DNA of 64,000 nucleotides from Hydrogenivirga caldilitoris (GTDB lineage Bacteria; Aquificota; Aquificia; Aquificales; Aquificaceae): NCBI RefSeq assembly GCF_003664005.1, contig NZ_RCCJ01000001.1, positions 1,240,001 to 1,304,000 of the forward strand, read 5' to 3'. Shown piece by piece: positions 1 to 9,412 of this stretch (position 1 is its first letter; each line of letters starts with the position of its first letter). The notes under the pieces were generated by a model. It saw only the letters and a program-made list of their open reading frames with translations, ran no database searches and was not told where the DNA came from. The position numbers and the translations under genes were made by a program.

Positions 1-62
1 AACTTCCTTGATTTTTCCTTCTCTTCAATCTTCTTTATACGCAGAATTCTTTTCAGGTTCAT
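1..62 (-). CDS. Start of an unidentified gene (partial, runs off the window)
   Basis: An ATG at 62-60 overlaps the TGA stop of the upstream mobA gene (ATGA junction), and the frame stays open to the window edge. The roughly 20 visible residues begin MNLKRILRIKKIEEKEKS and are highly charged and helical. The coupling to mobA makes it a likely real gene. A FliJ-like or other coiled-coil start is conceivable from the style of the N terminus, but too little is visible to name it. Confidence 0.45.
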   Translation of the reverse strand, partial: MNLKRILRIKKIEEKEKSRK

Positions 63-634
63 CTTATCTTCTCCAGCAGCAGTGAGAGGTCTTCTCTTGT
101 GTTCATGTTTATAAAGGAAGCCAATTCTGGGTCAACAGGCTTTACACTTTCTTCGGTGATAACCTTACAGGGGACGTTTTCAAGGAAACCTACAAGACTT
201 CTCTTGCCAAGGGCTATATACTCTTCAAGAGCCTTCAGAATTTCTGTTGAGTATATAGCCGTCAGAGGGTAAAGCTTTCCATTGATTGAAAACAAGGTGA
301 CAGGCGAGCTATAGCTATCCATAAGCAGTTTTAATACCTCTTTCTTTACAAGAGGCATATCTCCGGTCAGTATTAGAACCTCCTTTGAACCTGAACTCTT
401 CAGGGCTGTATAAACACCCACTATGGGTGCCTGAAAAGGAAGTAAATCCTCAAGGACAGGGATATGTAAGTCTTTAAACTTTTCCCTGTCCTTTGCAACT
501 ATGAATACCTTATCGCATACCTTCTGAGCTTCCTCAATTATGTAATCTATAGTTCTCTTTGAACCGAGCTTATACAGAATCTTGTCCTCTCCGAACCTCC
601 GACTCTGACCCCCTGCAAGGATAAAACACTCCAT
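59..634 (-). CDS. mobA: Molybdenum cofactor guanylyltransferase MobA
   Basis: 191 aa. MobA transfers GMP from GTP to molybdopterin to form the bis-MGD cofactor used by enzymes such as formate dehydrogenase. The N terminus shows the nucleotidyltransferase signature LAGGQSRRFGEDK, followed by a conserved LTGDMPLV segment around residue 92 for metal/GTP binding. The ATG at 634 overlaps the upstream transglycosylase stop (TGATG); a GTG one codon earlier is possible. It is distant from, but logically linked to, the molybdenum/selenium formate dehydrogenase at 35053-38091, which needs this cofactor. The family assignment is firm; the functional link is inference. Confidence 0.9.
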   Translation of the reverse strand: MECFILAGGQSRRFGEDKILYKLGSKRTIDYIIEEAQKVCDKVFIVAKDREKFKDLHIPVLEDLLPFQAPIVGVYTALKSSGSKEVLILTGDMPLVKKEVLKLLMDSYSSPVTLFSINGKLYPLTAIYSTEILKALEEYIALGKRSLVGFLENVPCKVITEESVKPVDPELASFINMNTREDLSLLLEKIR

Positions 635-1869
635 CACTCTTTAATATATAAGACCGCACCGTTACTGAGGGTAATCATCTTAGTTTTAACGTTAAAATCT
701 TCCCCAACTCCTTTGATAACTATCCTCTCACTTCCCCTCTCAGGGGGCTTCTTATGAGTTTTTCCCTTTTTGGCTCTATTGACTTTACCTTTTAAAGTGG
801 GTTTAGTTTTTACCTCAACCACAGGTTTAGGAGTTATAACTTTTGCAACCTTCACAGGCCTGGGCTTGGTTTCTTTACTTTCCTCTTTCACTCTCTCAGG
901 TGGCTTTGTTTCAGTCCTCCTGGACTCAGGGAGAGGTTTAGAAAATACTCTCTGAGGTACGTCGGTAATTAAGGGAGCGCTTGCCAATTTTATATCCACC
1001 TTCTCAGGTAGGTAAACGTAAGTACCAGCGGGTATGTAAGAACCCTTGATGTGGGGGTTGAGGTCCTTGAAGGTACTCTCTTTTATGCTGAGTTTTTCAA
1101 CAAAGCTCCTGACCTTCTCCGGCTTATCAACAACCTTTTTCTGAATGTTAAGGCTATCCAGGTCAACATTTATACCGTACTTATGGGGAGACTTAGCGAT
1201 AAGAAGAGCAGCGAAGAACATCGGGACATATTTTCTCGTTTGCTCAGGTAAAGCCCACTTAGACCTCCAGAAGTCAACACCTTTTGTCCTTCTGCTTACG
1301 CAGCCCTCCCCGCAATTATACGCTGCAAGGACAAGCTCCCAGTTTCCAAAGAGCTCATGAAGGTCCTTCAGGTATTGGGCGGCAGCACGGGTGGATTTGA
1401 CAAGGTCAAAACGCTCATCAACTTTTCCGTCCACTCTAAGACCGTACCTCTTGGCGGTAAAGGGCATAAGCTGCCATATACCACCTGCTCCTGACCTTGA
1501 AAGGGCAAAGGGGTTAAAACCACTCTCTATAAAGGGGAGAAGCGCAAGCTCCTCAGGCAGACCGTACTCTTCAAGTATAGGTTTTATGTAGGGTATGTAA
1601 AGGTTTGCCCTTTTCAGAGCTATTTCCAGACTTCTCTTATCCCTCAAAAAGTAAATCAGATGTTCTTGTACCTCTTTCCTGTTGGGAAAGTTTATCCCCA
1701 ACTTCTGGGCTTCCTGGTTTATGAACCTATCTTCCTCCTCCGCAAAGAGGAACTTCCCTTCCTTAACTATGACGATATCCTTTTTCCCTTTATAGAGAGC
1801 TACCTCCTTCACCGTGGGCGTACACCCAGCAAGAAAAAACGTTCCCACCAAGAGTAAGAGTTTCTTCAT
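634..1869 (-). CDS. Lipoprotein lytic transglycosylase, MltD/Slt type
   Basis: 411 aa. The lipoprotein signal ends in LAGC with Cys16 as the lipidation site. The SLT domain spans roughly residues 100-215: catalytic Glu115 in the motif FIESGFNP, then GAGGIWQLMPFTAKRYGL and AAYNCGEG, typical of soluble lytic transglycosylases that cleave peptidoglycan with 1,6-anhydro products. A Lys/Pro-rich low-complexity linker (about 310-375) precedes a short C-terminal segment. No clear LysM repeat is seen, although a LysM-like YIPAGTYVYLP segment occurs near residue 285. Start chosen at ATG 1869; a TTG lies two codons upstream. A TATAAT box 8 nt before the ATG suggests a leaderless transcript. Confidence 0.85.
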   Translation of the reverse strand: MKKLLLLVGTFFLAGCTPTVKEVALYKGKKDIVIVKEGKFLFAEEEDRFINQEAQKLGINFPNRKEVQEHLIYFLRDKRSLEIALKRANLYIPYIKPILEEYGLPEELALLPFIESGFNPFALSRSGAGGIWQLMPFTAKRYGLRVDGKVDERFDLVKSTRAAAQYLKDLHELFGNWELVLAAYNCGEGCVSRRTKGVDFWRSKWALPEQTRKYVPMFFAALLIAKSPHKYGINVDLDSLNIQKKVVDKPEKVRSFVEKLSIKESTFKDLNPHIKGSYIPAGTYVYLPEKVDIKLASAPLITDVPQRVFSKPLPESRRTETKPPERVKEESKETKPRPVKVAKVITPKPVVEVKTKPTLKGKVNRAKKGKTHKKPPERGSERIVIKGVGEDFNVKTKMITLSNGAVLYIKE

Positions 1870-1923
1870 CCTCAATAATTATAAGCTTCGGAAGAAAACC
1901 AAAAGTTTATAATTTTACTTACC
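1870..1923. promoter_or_regulatory. Divergent promoter region between the transglycosylase gene and hemL
   Basis: A 54-bp gap between divergent genes. On the minus strand TATAAT (1883-1878) lies 8 nt before the transglycosylase ATG; on the plus strand TATAAT (1908-1913) lies 10 nt before the hemL ATG. hemL has no Shine-Dalgarno sequence; upstream of the transglycosylase ATG there is only a weak TTGAGG. Both positions fit transcripts that start at or just before the start codon. The -35 elements are not obvious. Confidence 0.5.
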
Positions 1924-3198
1924 ATGAACAACCAAAAATTAATTCAGGAAGCATTAGAAGTATTACCAGGTGGTGTAAACAGCCCAGTGAGAGCCTTTAA
2001 GGCTGTTGGTGGAGAGCCTGTGGTCCTGGTTAAAGGCAGGGGTTGCAGGGTATGGGATGCGGACGGCAATGAGTACATAGACTTCCTTGCCTCATGGGGT
2101 CCACTCATACTTGGGCACGCGTATCCCAAGGTGGTTAAAGCTGTCAAGGAAGAGGTAGAAAGGGGCTTGTCCTTTGGTCTTACAAACCCACACGAGGTGA
2201 AGCTCGCTCAACTTGTAGTTGAGATGGTACCAAGCGTAGAAAAGGTCAGGTTTGTAAACTCTGGAACAGAAGCTACTATGTCCGCTATAAGGCTTGCGAG
2301 GGGAGTGACAGGAAGGAAACTTGTGGTGAAGTTTGAAGGGTGCTACCATGGACACTATGACAGCCTTCTTGTCAGTGCGGGTTCAGGTGTCGCGACCTTT
2401 GCCATACCGGGAACCCCTGGAATCCCAGAGGAGATAGCGAAACTTACTCTCGTTGTACCTTTTAACAACAGAGAGGCTGTAAAAAAGGTGTTTGAGGAGT
2501 ACGGAGAGGATATAGCTTGCGTGATAGTTGAACCTGTAGCGGGAAATATGGGAGTTGTCCCACCGAAAGAAGGCTTCTTGAAGTTCCTCAGGGAGATAAC
2601 TGAAGAACATGGCTCATTGCTCATATTTGACGAAGTTATAACGGGCTTCAGGCTCTCCAAAGGTGGGGCTCAAGAGCTTTTTGACGTGAATCCAGACCTG
2701 ACTTGCCTGGGAAAGATACTTGGAGGGGGTCTTCCCGTTGGGGCTTACGGTGGTAGAAAGGAGCTTATGTCCCAGGTGGCTCCCGAAGGACCCGTATACC
2801 AGGCAGGAACCCTCTCAGGAAACCCTGTGGCTATGGTTGCAGGTGTAGAAACATTGAAGGAGTTAAGGGACAAGGAACCTTATGAAGAACTTGGAGAGAA
2901 GGCGAAGAGGGTCTCAGAGGCTGTATCCGGTATGCTGAAGGAAAAAGGGATACCTCACCGTATAAACAGGGTAGGTTCAATGTTTACCGTATTCTTTACA
3001 GACAAGGAAGTTGTGGACTTTGAAAGTGCAAAGTCCTCGGACCTTGAACTCTTCGGAAAGTTCTTCCGAAAGCTCCTTGAAAAGGGTATTCTCATACCTC
3101 CGGCACAGTTTGAAGCCTGGTTTTTAAGCACAGCCCACGAGGAGGAAGATATAGAGGAAGCCCTTAACAGAATAGAGAGCGCTATTAGAGAACTCTGA
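1924..3198 (+). CDS. hemL: Glutamate-1-semialdehyde 2,1-aminomutase
   Basis: 424 aa, the usual length. This PLP enzyme converts glutamate-1-semialdehyde to 5-aminolevulinate, the C5 route to heme. It shows the class III aminotransferase fold with PGGVNSPVRAF at the N terminus, NSGTEATMSAIRLAR, the FDEVITGFR segment, and CLGKILGGGLPVGAYGG containing the PLP lysine (about residue 263). It heads an operon: the stop TGA shares its A with the ATG of the next gene. There is no ribosome binding site before the ATG. Confidence 0.97.
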   Translation: MNNQKLIQEALEVLPGGVNSPVRAFKAVGGEPVVLVKGRGCRVWDADGNEYIDFLASWGPLILGHAYPKVVKAVKEEVERGLSFGLTNPHEVKLAQLVVEMVPSVEKVRFVNSGTEATMSAIRLARGVTGRKLVVKFEGCYHGHYDSLLVSAGSGVATFAIPGTPGIPEEIAKLTLVVPFNNREAVKKVFEEYGEDIACVIVEPVAGNMGVVPPKEGFLKFLREITEEHGSLLIFDEVITGFRLSKGGAQELFDVNPDLTCLGKILGGGLPVGAYGGRKELMSQVAPEGPVYQAGTLSGNPVAMVAGVETLKELRDKEPYEELGEKAKRVSEAVSGMLKEKGIPHRINRVGSMFTVFFTDKEVVDFESAKSSDLELFGKFFRKLLEKGILIPPAQFEAWFLSTAHEEEDIEEALNRIESAIREL

Positions 3199-4145
3199 TG
3201 AGGAAGACATTCATATACGGGACCATAATTCTTGTGGTTATTCTCCTGATGAGCTTCTCCTACATAATTTTTAAGACTGTAACGAAGGAGACCCTCGGTG
3301 TACTCCTGAATTTAAAGAAAAGGTATCTCCTGTTGACATTCTTGTTTTTGATTCTCTACCACACCTTTGATAACCTTAGGCTTTACATACTTTCAAGGGC
3401 TGTAAACCTTAAATACTCACTCTTCTACGGTTACGTAATGTCCTTTGTAAACACCTTCGGAGCAACGGTTACACCCGCCCACGTTGGAGGTGAGCTGGCT
3501 GCAGTGTATATGCTCCTCAGAAAGGGTGCAAGCGTCCACAAGGTTATGAGTATAGTTACGATGAAGACAATATCCGGTCTTTTCTTCTTTATACTGGGCT
3601 TGCCCATATTTCTGTGGCACCTTTACAGGAACCCCCAGCAGGTCATACCTGTTTTACAGATATTCATCGGTGTGGTTGTCGTCTTTGGTTTAGCCTACGT
3701 TGGTGGGAAAATCTTATTCCAGAAAAGTATAAGCAGACCATCGGTTAAGAAGATTAAGGAAGGGTTAAAAAGGTACATTTACTACATGAAGATATTCGGC
3801 TACAAAAGGAAGGGCTATTTTTTAGGTTCAATCCTATCAAGTTGTGGTCTTTACATATCTTTTCTTCTCATAGCCCCAGCCCTTGCCAAATCCTTTGGGA
3901 GGGATGAAGGCTTTTTTGAGCTTTTCTTATCCCAGATAAGCCTCCTTTACGTAATATTCATGAGTCCTACCCCTGGAGGCAGCGGTGTGGGAGAGCTCGG
4001 AGGGTTGGCAGTATTCGCAGCCTTTTTGGAGCCTTTTGAGCTTGGCGTATTCGTCATACTGTGGAGGTTAATAAGCCAGTATATAAGTGCTCTCATAGGA
4101 GGTGTGCTCTTTACCCTATGCTTGATAAAGGACTTAAGAAGATAA
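3198..4145 (+). CDS. UPF0104/flippase-like integral membrane protein
   Basis: 315 aa, with about 8 hydrophobic segments and little soluble sequence. The motif TPAHVGGELAAVYMLLRKG (about residues 92-110) and the late segment MSPTPGGSGVGELGG (about 254-268) are those of the lysylphosphatidylglycerol-synthase transmembrane family (UPF0104, PF03706). These proteins are thought to flip or handle lipids; the substrate cannot be told here. It lies in an operon with hemL (1-nt overlap) and lnt (28-nt overlap), so an envelope-lipid role is plausible. Confidence 0.8.
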   Translation: MRKTFIYGTIILVVILLMSFSYIIFKTVTKETLGVLLNLKKRYLLLTFLFLILYHTFDNLRLYILSRAVNLKYSLFYGYVMSFVNTFGATVTPAHVGGELAAVYMLLRKGASVHKVMSIVTMKTISGLFFFILGLPIFLWHLYRNPQQVIPVLQIFIGVVVVFGLAYVGGKILFQKSISRPSVKKIKEGLKRYIYYMKIFGYKRKGYFLGSILSSCGLYISFLLIAPALAKSFGRDEGFFELFLSQISLLYVIFMSPTPGGSGVGELGGLAVFAAFLEPFELGVFVILWRLISQYISALIGGVLFTLCLIKDLRR

Positions 4146-5452
4146 TCTTTTCAGCCCTCTTTGGCATACTTTTTTACCTGTCCTTTTCAAAGTTCAACCT
4201 CTGGTTTCTGTCCTTCCCTGCGTTCTTCCTGCTGTACAACTTCAGGTCATTCACATCCTGGTTTCTTGCTGGGGTTTTCTCCTTCTTCCCTTCACTCCTA
4301 TGGATAAGGATAGCGATGGTTGATTACGGTGAGGTAAATCCCCTCACAGCCTACTCCCTTATAGCGTTGTTGGTTTTGTTTCTCGTGCTGATTCAGTTTT
4401 CCGTGGTCTTTTTACTTTGGAAGTTCTTCAGATTCAACATGCTTGTGTTGCCTTTTCTTTGGGTTGGTATGGAGATGCTCCGCTCCCATATACCCTATGG
4501 AGGTTTTCCCTGGCTCTTAACGGGCGAACTCATCGTTGATGCACCCCTGCTCAACAACTACCTGAGTGCGGGAGGTGTTTACTTAGGCTCACTGTTGGTC
4601 CTTATGTTATCTATGCTTCCCTTTGGAGCGGTAGACAGGAAGTTTGTTACAGCAGCTGTAGTCTCCTTACTTTTACCTATACCTTTTATAAACTCTGAGT
4701 TCAAGGCTCCCAAAGATATAAAGATAGCCATAATCCAGCCCTACGTTGAGGAGAGTATAAAGCTGGACAGGGAGAAGTTTTATAACTACCTGCCTGTGTA
4801 CTGGAAGCTCCTTAAACGTGCCGCCGAGGAAAAGCCAGACATAGTTTTCCTTCCAGAATCTGCCTTCCCCTTTACGGCGAACAGGCTGCACTCAGAAGGT
4901 AAGAAACTTATGTCCTTCTCAAAGGAATTCCTGATCGTTACAGGGTTAATAGACATAAGATTTGGCGACAGTTGGGAACCTTACAACTCGGTATTTGTTC
5001 TGGGAAACGGCAAAGTGATTGACTTCTATGACAAGGTCAAATTACTTCCATTCGGGGAGTATGTTCCCTTTCCTTTTGGTTTTGCAAAGGAAGTATTCGG
5101 CGCCATAGGAGGAACCGATTACGTCCCCGGGAACGAACCCAGATGCCTAAAAACCAACGGTATAAGTATCGGAACACCCATATGCTTTGAAGTTTCCTAT
5201 TACCAGTTAGTTAAGAAGTTTTCCAGGTGTGCAGACCTTATAGCAGTCTTCACCAACGATGGCTGGTTTAAAGACTCGGATGGGACGTTCCAACACCTGA
5301 GACAGGCAAGGGTTAGGGCTGTTGAAAACAGGAGATACGTCCTCTGGGTGAACAACACTGGACCCTCGGCAGTTATATCCCCTACGGGTAAAATTCTCAA
5401 GCAACTCCCCTATGGCGAAGAGGGTATTATCTTCTTTTCCTTTCAGGAGTAA
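4118..5452 (+). CDS. lnt: Apolipoprotein N-acyltransferase
   Basis: 444 aa from the ATG at 4118, chosen because the sequence from MLDKGLKKIIFS matches the family's first membrane helix; a GTG at 4061 would add 19 residues with no family counterpart. About 6-7 N-terminal membrane helices are followed by a nitrilase domain with the Glu-Lys-Cys triad visible as FLPESAF, DKVKLLPFGEYVPF and CFEVSYY. It acylates the N-terminal cysteine of lipoproteins in the inner membrane; the window encodes several such clients. It overlaps relA/spoT tail to tail by 10 nt. Confidence 0.93.
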   Translation: MLDKGLKKIIFSALFGILFYLSFSKFNLWFLSFPAFFLLYNFRSFTSWFLAGVFSFFPSLLWIRIAMVDYGEVNPLTAYSLIALLVLFLVLIQFSVVFLLWKFFRFNMLVLPFLWVGMEMLRSHIPYGGFPWLLTGELIVDAPLLNNYLSAGGVYLGSLLVLMLSMLPFGAVDRKFVTAAVVSLLLPIPFINSEFKAPKDIKIAIIQPYVEESIKLDREKFYNYLPVYWKLLKRAAEEKPDIVFLPESAFPFTANRLHSEGKKLMSFSKEFLIVTGLIDIRFGDSWEPYNSVFVLGNGKVIDFYDKVKLLPFGEYVPFPFGFAKEVFGAIGGTDYVPGNEPRCLKTNGISIGTPICFEVSYYQLVKKFSRCADLIAVFTNDGWFKDSDGTFQHLRQARVRAVENRRYVLWVNNTGPSAVISPTGKILKQLPYGEEGIIFFSFQE

Positions 5453-7551
5453 AGCCTTGAGCAGGCTTCAACACCCTCAACGGATTTTATAGACCTCATG
5501 ACCTCTCTCAGGTGTTTTTTATTGGTGACATCTATGGTAAAGTCCATAAAGGCAGTCCCATCTCCCATAGTTTTTGTACTGGATTCCCATATATTTGAAC
5601 CTCTCTCCGCTATATTCTTAGCTATCTCAGACAGTATACCTATTCTATCACGGGCTTTTACCCTTATCCTTGTCTTGAACTTACCCTCCGGTTTCATCCT
5701 CACCCTGAAGACTTTTTCAGGAAAGTGTTGAATCAGATACTTAAGGTTTGAGCAGTTCTTCTCATGAAGGACTATACCCTTACCTTTTGTAACCACACCG
5801 TATATCTCATCACCAGGAACAGGGTTGCAGCAGCCTCCAACTTCATACATAACACCTTCAAGCCCATCCATAGACACGCGGCTTCTGTTCTCTCCTTTGG
5901 CTTTCTCAGCGGAGGCTTTCTTCTTGGGTGAGAGAAGGTTAATCACTTTATTAATTGTGAGCTTTCCACTCCCAAGGGCTATATAAACCTCCTCCTCATC
6001 CTTAAAACGCACTTTAGTTCTAAGCTTTGCAAGGAAATCTTCCGACGATAGGTTGAGGGCCTCACGTGCCTTTTCAAACAGCCTCTTTCCATTGGCTATA
6101 AAGCTTTCCCTCTCCTGCTGCTTTATGTAATGTTTTATTCTATTCTTGGCTTTTGATGTGACAACAAACTTCAGCCAGTCCAGATTCGGTTTCTTGTTGG
6201 GGCTTGTTATTATCTCTACCTGGTCGCCGCTCTGAAGTCTGTAGTTCAGAGGAACTATCCTGCCGTTAACCTTAGCTCCCGCACAGTGATTCCCCACTTC
6301 GGTGTGTATGTGGTAAGCGAAGTCAATAGGAGTAGCTCCAACCGGAAGTACGATAAGGTCTCCCTTCGGAGTGAAGACAAAAACCTCCTCGGAAAATAGC
6401 TCTCTCTTCAGGTTATCAAGAAGTTCAACGGGGTTCTTACTACCTTGAATGTTTTCAACTAGGTCTCTCAGCCAAGAGAATATCTCCTCATCATGTGCCC
6501 TAACCTTGCCCTCCTTATACGCCCAGTGGGCTGCTATACCCTTTTCAGCTCTGAGGTGCATCTCCCACGTCCTTATTTGAAGCTCCACCATCCTACCCTT
6601 TGGGGCTACCACTGTCGTGTGTAGAGATTGGTACAGGTTAGGTTTGGGCAAGGATATATAATCCTTGAACTTACCTGGTACGGGCTTAAAGAGGCTGTGA
6701 ATTATTCCAAGAACTATGTAGCATTCCTGAACGGTATCCACTATTATTCTTACGCCTAACAGGTCATGGACCTCTTCAAGGCTTATGTTCTTCCTTATGG
6801 TTTTTTGCCATATGCTGTAGAGGTGCTTCGGTCTGTATGTGATCTCAGCCTTGATTCCAGCTTTTGCTATCTCTTCCTTTATCTTCGGTATAACGAACTT
6901 TTTAAGGTAAACCTCCAGGTCCTCTAAGGACTGGCTTACAAAGCTCCTAACCCTTTCATACTCCTTTGGATATAAATACTTAAAGGACAGGTCTTCTAAG
7001 TTCCTCTTTATCTCCCATATACCCAGCCTATGGGCTATGGGCGCGTAGACCTCTAGGGTTTCCTCCGCTATGCGTACCCTCTTGTCCCTGCGAAGGTAGT
7101 GGAGTGTTCTCATATTGTGAAGTCTGTCTGCAAGTTTAACTATTACTACCCTTATGTCTTTGGCAGTGGCAAGGATTAACTTTCTGAAGTTCTCAGCCTG
7201 AGCCTCCTTCAGGTTTTTAAACCTTATCTTGCCTATTTTGGTAACACCCTCTACTATATCCGCCACATCTTTACCGAAGAGTTTCTCCACCTCCTCATAG
7301 GTGGCATCCGTATCCTCTAAAACATCATGGAGAAGCCCAGCCACTACGGTCGTGGCATCCATATTCAGTTCTGCAAGTATCCTTGCTACGTGTAGAGGAT
7401 GGGTAACGTAAGGCTCTCCTGACTTCCTTAACTGCTCCTTATGCTTTTCCGATATGTACTCGTAGGCTTGGTGTATAAGCTCCCGCTTATCGGGGTACTT
7501 TCCCTCCAGTTCCTCTAAAATTTCACCAAGCTTTAATTCTTTAACTGCCAT
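5443..7551 (-). CDS. Bifunctional (p)ppGpp synthetase/hydrolase (RelA/SpoT, Rsh)
   Basis: 702 aa, full length. It makes and degrades the stringent-response alarmone. Domains in order: an HD hydrolase with His75-Asp76 in GLLHDVLEDT and the upstream THPLHVA motif; a nucleotidyltransferase synthase region with RPKHLYSIWQKT and HDLLGVRIIVD; TGS (about 380-445, VFTPKGDLIVLPVGATPIDF); a zinc-finger-like region with GGCCNPVPGDEI; and a C-terminal ACT domain. Both catalytic motifs look intact, so it is likely bifunctional. The start has no Shine-Dalgarno sequence; TATATT lies 7 nt before the ATG. Confidence 0.95.
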   Translation of the reverse strand: MAVKELKLGEILEELEGKYPDKRELIHQAYEYISEKHKEQLRKSGEPYVTHPLHVARILAELNMDATTVVAGLLHDVLEDTDATYEEVEKLFGKDVADIVEGVTKIGKIRFKNLKEAQAENFRKLILATAKDIRVVIVKLADRLHNMRTLHYLRRDKRVRIAEETLEVYAPIAHRLGIWEIKRNLEDLSFKYLYPKEYERVRSFVSQSLEDLEVYLKKFVIPKIKEEIAKAGIKAEITYRPKHLYSIWQKTIRKNISLEEVHDLLGVRIIVDTVQECYIVLGIIHSLFKPVPGKFKDYISLPKPNLYQSLHTTVVAPKGRMVELQIRTWEMHLRAEKGIAAHWAYKEGKVRAHDEEIFSWLRDLVENIQGSKNPVELLDNLKRELFSEEVFVFTPKGDLIVLPVGATPIDFAYHIHTEVGNHCAGAKVNGRIVPLNYRLQSGDQVEIITSPNKKPNLDWLKFVVTSKAKNRIKHYIKQQERESFIANGKRLFEKAREALNLSSEDFLAKLRTKVRFKDEEEVYIALGSGKLTINKVINLLSPKKKASAEKAKGENRSRVSMDGLEGVMYEVGGCCNPVPGDEIYGVVTKGKGIVLHEKNCSNLKYLIQHFPEKVFRVRMKPEGKFKTRIRVKARDRIGILSEIAKNIAERGSNIWESSTKTMGDGTAFMDFTIDVTNKKHLREVMRSIKSVEGVEACSRLYS

Positions 7552-7586
7552 TAGAATAAATATAAGCGCTTTTTAGGGGAGGAAAG
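7552..7586. promoter_or_regulatory. Short divergent control region, relA/spoT versus mreB
   Basis: 35 bp between divergent starts. The minus-strand TATATT box (7564-7559) ends 7 nt before the relA/spoT ATG. mreB, in contrast, has a clear GGGGAGG ribosome binding site 5-6 nt before its ATG, so its transcript must have a leader and its promoter must lie inside or against the relA/spoT 5' end. Confidence 0.4.
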
Positions 7587-8612
7587 ATGCTGTTAGACAA
7601 GATTTTTGGTTTTCTTTCCAACAACGTGGGTATTGACCTGGGAACAGCAACTACGGCAGTTTACATGCAGGGTAAAGGCATAGTTATGTACGAGCCCTCT
7701 ATAGTTGCCATTGATGTGAAGACAAGAAAAGTCCTTGCGGTAGGTAAGGAAGCTAAGGATATGGTGGGAAAAACGCCGGAAAATATCCAGGCTATACGCC
7801 CACTTAGGGACGGTGTTATAACCGATTTTGAGGTTACCCAGGTAATGCTTTCCTATTTCATAAAGAGGGCTTTGGGTAGCACCCTATTTAAGCCCAAGCC
7901 TCGTGTGGTGATAGGTGTACCAACCGGTATAACTCCTGTTGAAAAGAGGGCTGTTATAGATGCCGCAAAAAGCGCCGGTGCAAGAGAAGTGTTTCTCGTT
8001 GCCGAGCCTATGGCCGCAGCCATAGGAGCTGACCTGCCTGTAGATGAACCTCTGGGTAATATGGTCGTTGATATAGGCGGGGGAACAACTGAGATAGCCG
8101 TTATATCCCTCGCAGGAATCGTGGTCTCTAACTCCCTCCGTGTGGCAGGAGACGAGATGAACGAAGCTATAATCCAGTACATAAAGAGACAGTTCCACAT
8201 ACTGATAGGCGAACAAACTGCCGAAAGGATAAAGATAGAGCTGGGCAGTGCGGTTATGGAAGATGAAGAGAGAAGTATGGATATAAGAGGAAGAGACATG
8301 ACCGGTCTTCCAAGAACCATAAAGATTACCAACCACCATATAACCGAAGCCCTTGAGGATACAATAAGCTCCATAATAAACGCCATAAGGGTAACCCTTG
8401 AGAGGACGCCTCCAGAGCTTGCAGCGGATATAGCCGATAGGGGTATAGTGTTAGCTGGAGGGGGGTCCCTCCTGAAGAATATGGACAAGAGGATACAGCT
8501 TGAGACGGGAATCAAAGCTTACTACTGCGAAGAGCCGTTAATAGCCGTGGCAAGGGGTGTGGGAAAGATACTTGATAACCTTGAGCTTATAAGCAGAATA
8601 TCTATGGAATGA
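7587..8612 (+). CDS. mreB: Rod-shape actin-like protein MreB
   Basis: 341 aa, typical length. It has the actin-fold ATPase motifs NVGIDLGTATTAVYM (phosphate 1), NMVVDIGGGTTEIAV (phosphate 2) and GIVLAGGGSLLKN (adenosine). It polymerises under the membrane and guides sidewall peptidoglycan synthesis. It is the first gene of mreB-mreC-mreD-mrdA, with ATGA overlap to mreC and a strong ribosome binding site. Confidence 0.97.
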   Translation: MLLDKIFGFLSNNVGIDLGTATTAVYMQGKGIVMYEPSIVAIDVKTRKVLAVGKEAKDMVGKTPENIQAIRPLRDGVITDFEVTQVMLSYFIKRALGSTLFKPKPRVVIGVPTGITPVEKRAVIDAAKSAGAREVFLVAEPMAAAIGADLPVDEPLGNMVVDIGGGTTEIAVISLAGIVVSNSLRVAGDEMNEAIIQYIKRQFHILIGEQTAERIKIELGSAVMEDEERSMDIRGRDMTGLPRTIKITNHHITEALEDTISSIINAIRVTLERTPPELAADIADRGIVLAGGGSLLKNMDKRIQLETGIKAYYCEEPLIAVARGVGKILDNLELISRISME

Positions 8613-9412
8613 CTGGAAAAAGATTTCACCTGCTTTCTATTCTGGTAGTCCTTCTTGGTTTGCTCCTGTTCTTTTCTGAGCTTTCCCGTTTCTCTTATGT
8701 GAGAGCTTTCGTGAAGGTTACAAACATGTTGATATCACCTGTTATTGAATTTAAGGAGCAAACTACCGCTGAACTCAAGGAAGAACTCAGCGCATACCTT
8801 TACTTTGTTGAAGCGGAAAAAGAGAATATCAAGCTGAGGAGAAGGCTTAACTCCCTGCTTCTCACCGAGAAGGAGCTAGACGCCTGTCTGTCTGAACTTG
8901 AAAGTGTAAGCAGAAAGCTCAGGGCTTCCACTAACTTTAAAAGGCTCAACTACGCTGTATCAAGAGTCATATACTATGACCCTTCGGGTTTTGACCTATT
9001 TATAGTTATTGAGGGTGGTGAGGATAAGGGATACAGTGAAGGTGACTTGGTTGTCACTGAAAATAAAGTCGTTGGCATCGTTGAAACCGTTTATGGTTCC
9101 ACAAGCAGGGTGATAACCCCCTTCAATGAAAAGTTCTCCACCTCTGCAGTGGTGGGTGCCTCTCCCAAGAAATACATATACAAGGGAGGATACCCAAACG
9201 GAAACTTACTCCACGTGAACGTTGAGGACGACGTTGCTCCTGAAAAGGATGTATATATGGTAGATATAAAGGAGGTTCTCCCTCCCTTCCTTATAGGGAA
9301 GGTTGTAAAAGTTGAACGGGGAAGGGACCCCTTCTTTAAAGAGGTTAAAGTTAAACCTGAGATTGACCCCAGGGCAGAGGAGTATGTGTTCGTAGTTAGG
9401 AGGAAACATTGA
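8609..9412 (+). CDS. mreC: Rod-shape-determining protein MreC
   Basis: 267 aa. It has one N-terminal membrane helix (about residues 8-25), a coiled-coil stretch (about 45-110, rich in E/K/L) and a periplasmic beta domain with the family's GSTSRVITPFNEKFSTSAVV segment. It links MreB to the peptidoglycan synthases. The start overlaps the mreB stop by 4 nt. Confidence 0.93.
   Translation: MTGKRFHLLSILVVLLGLLLFFSELSRFSYVRAFVKVTNMLISPVIEFKEQTTAELKEELSAYLYFVEAEKENIKLRRRLNSLLLTEKELDACLSELESVSRKLRASTNFKRLNYAVSRVIYYDPSGFDLFIVIEGGEDKGYSEGDLVVTENKVVGIVETVYGSTSRVITPFNEKFSTSAVVGASPKKYIYKGGYPNGNLLHVNVEDDVAPEKDVYMVDIKEVLPPFLIGKVVKVERGRDPFFKEVKVKPEIDPRAEEYVFVVRRKH

Noticed and set aside
7853-8515. Long antisense open frame within mreB (also similar frames opposite dnaK, cheA and glmU)
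   Set aside because: These are open because of codon bias in well-supported genes; their products are low-complexity Ser/Leu/Ile-rich and have no start signals.
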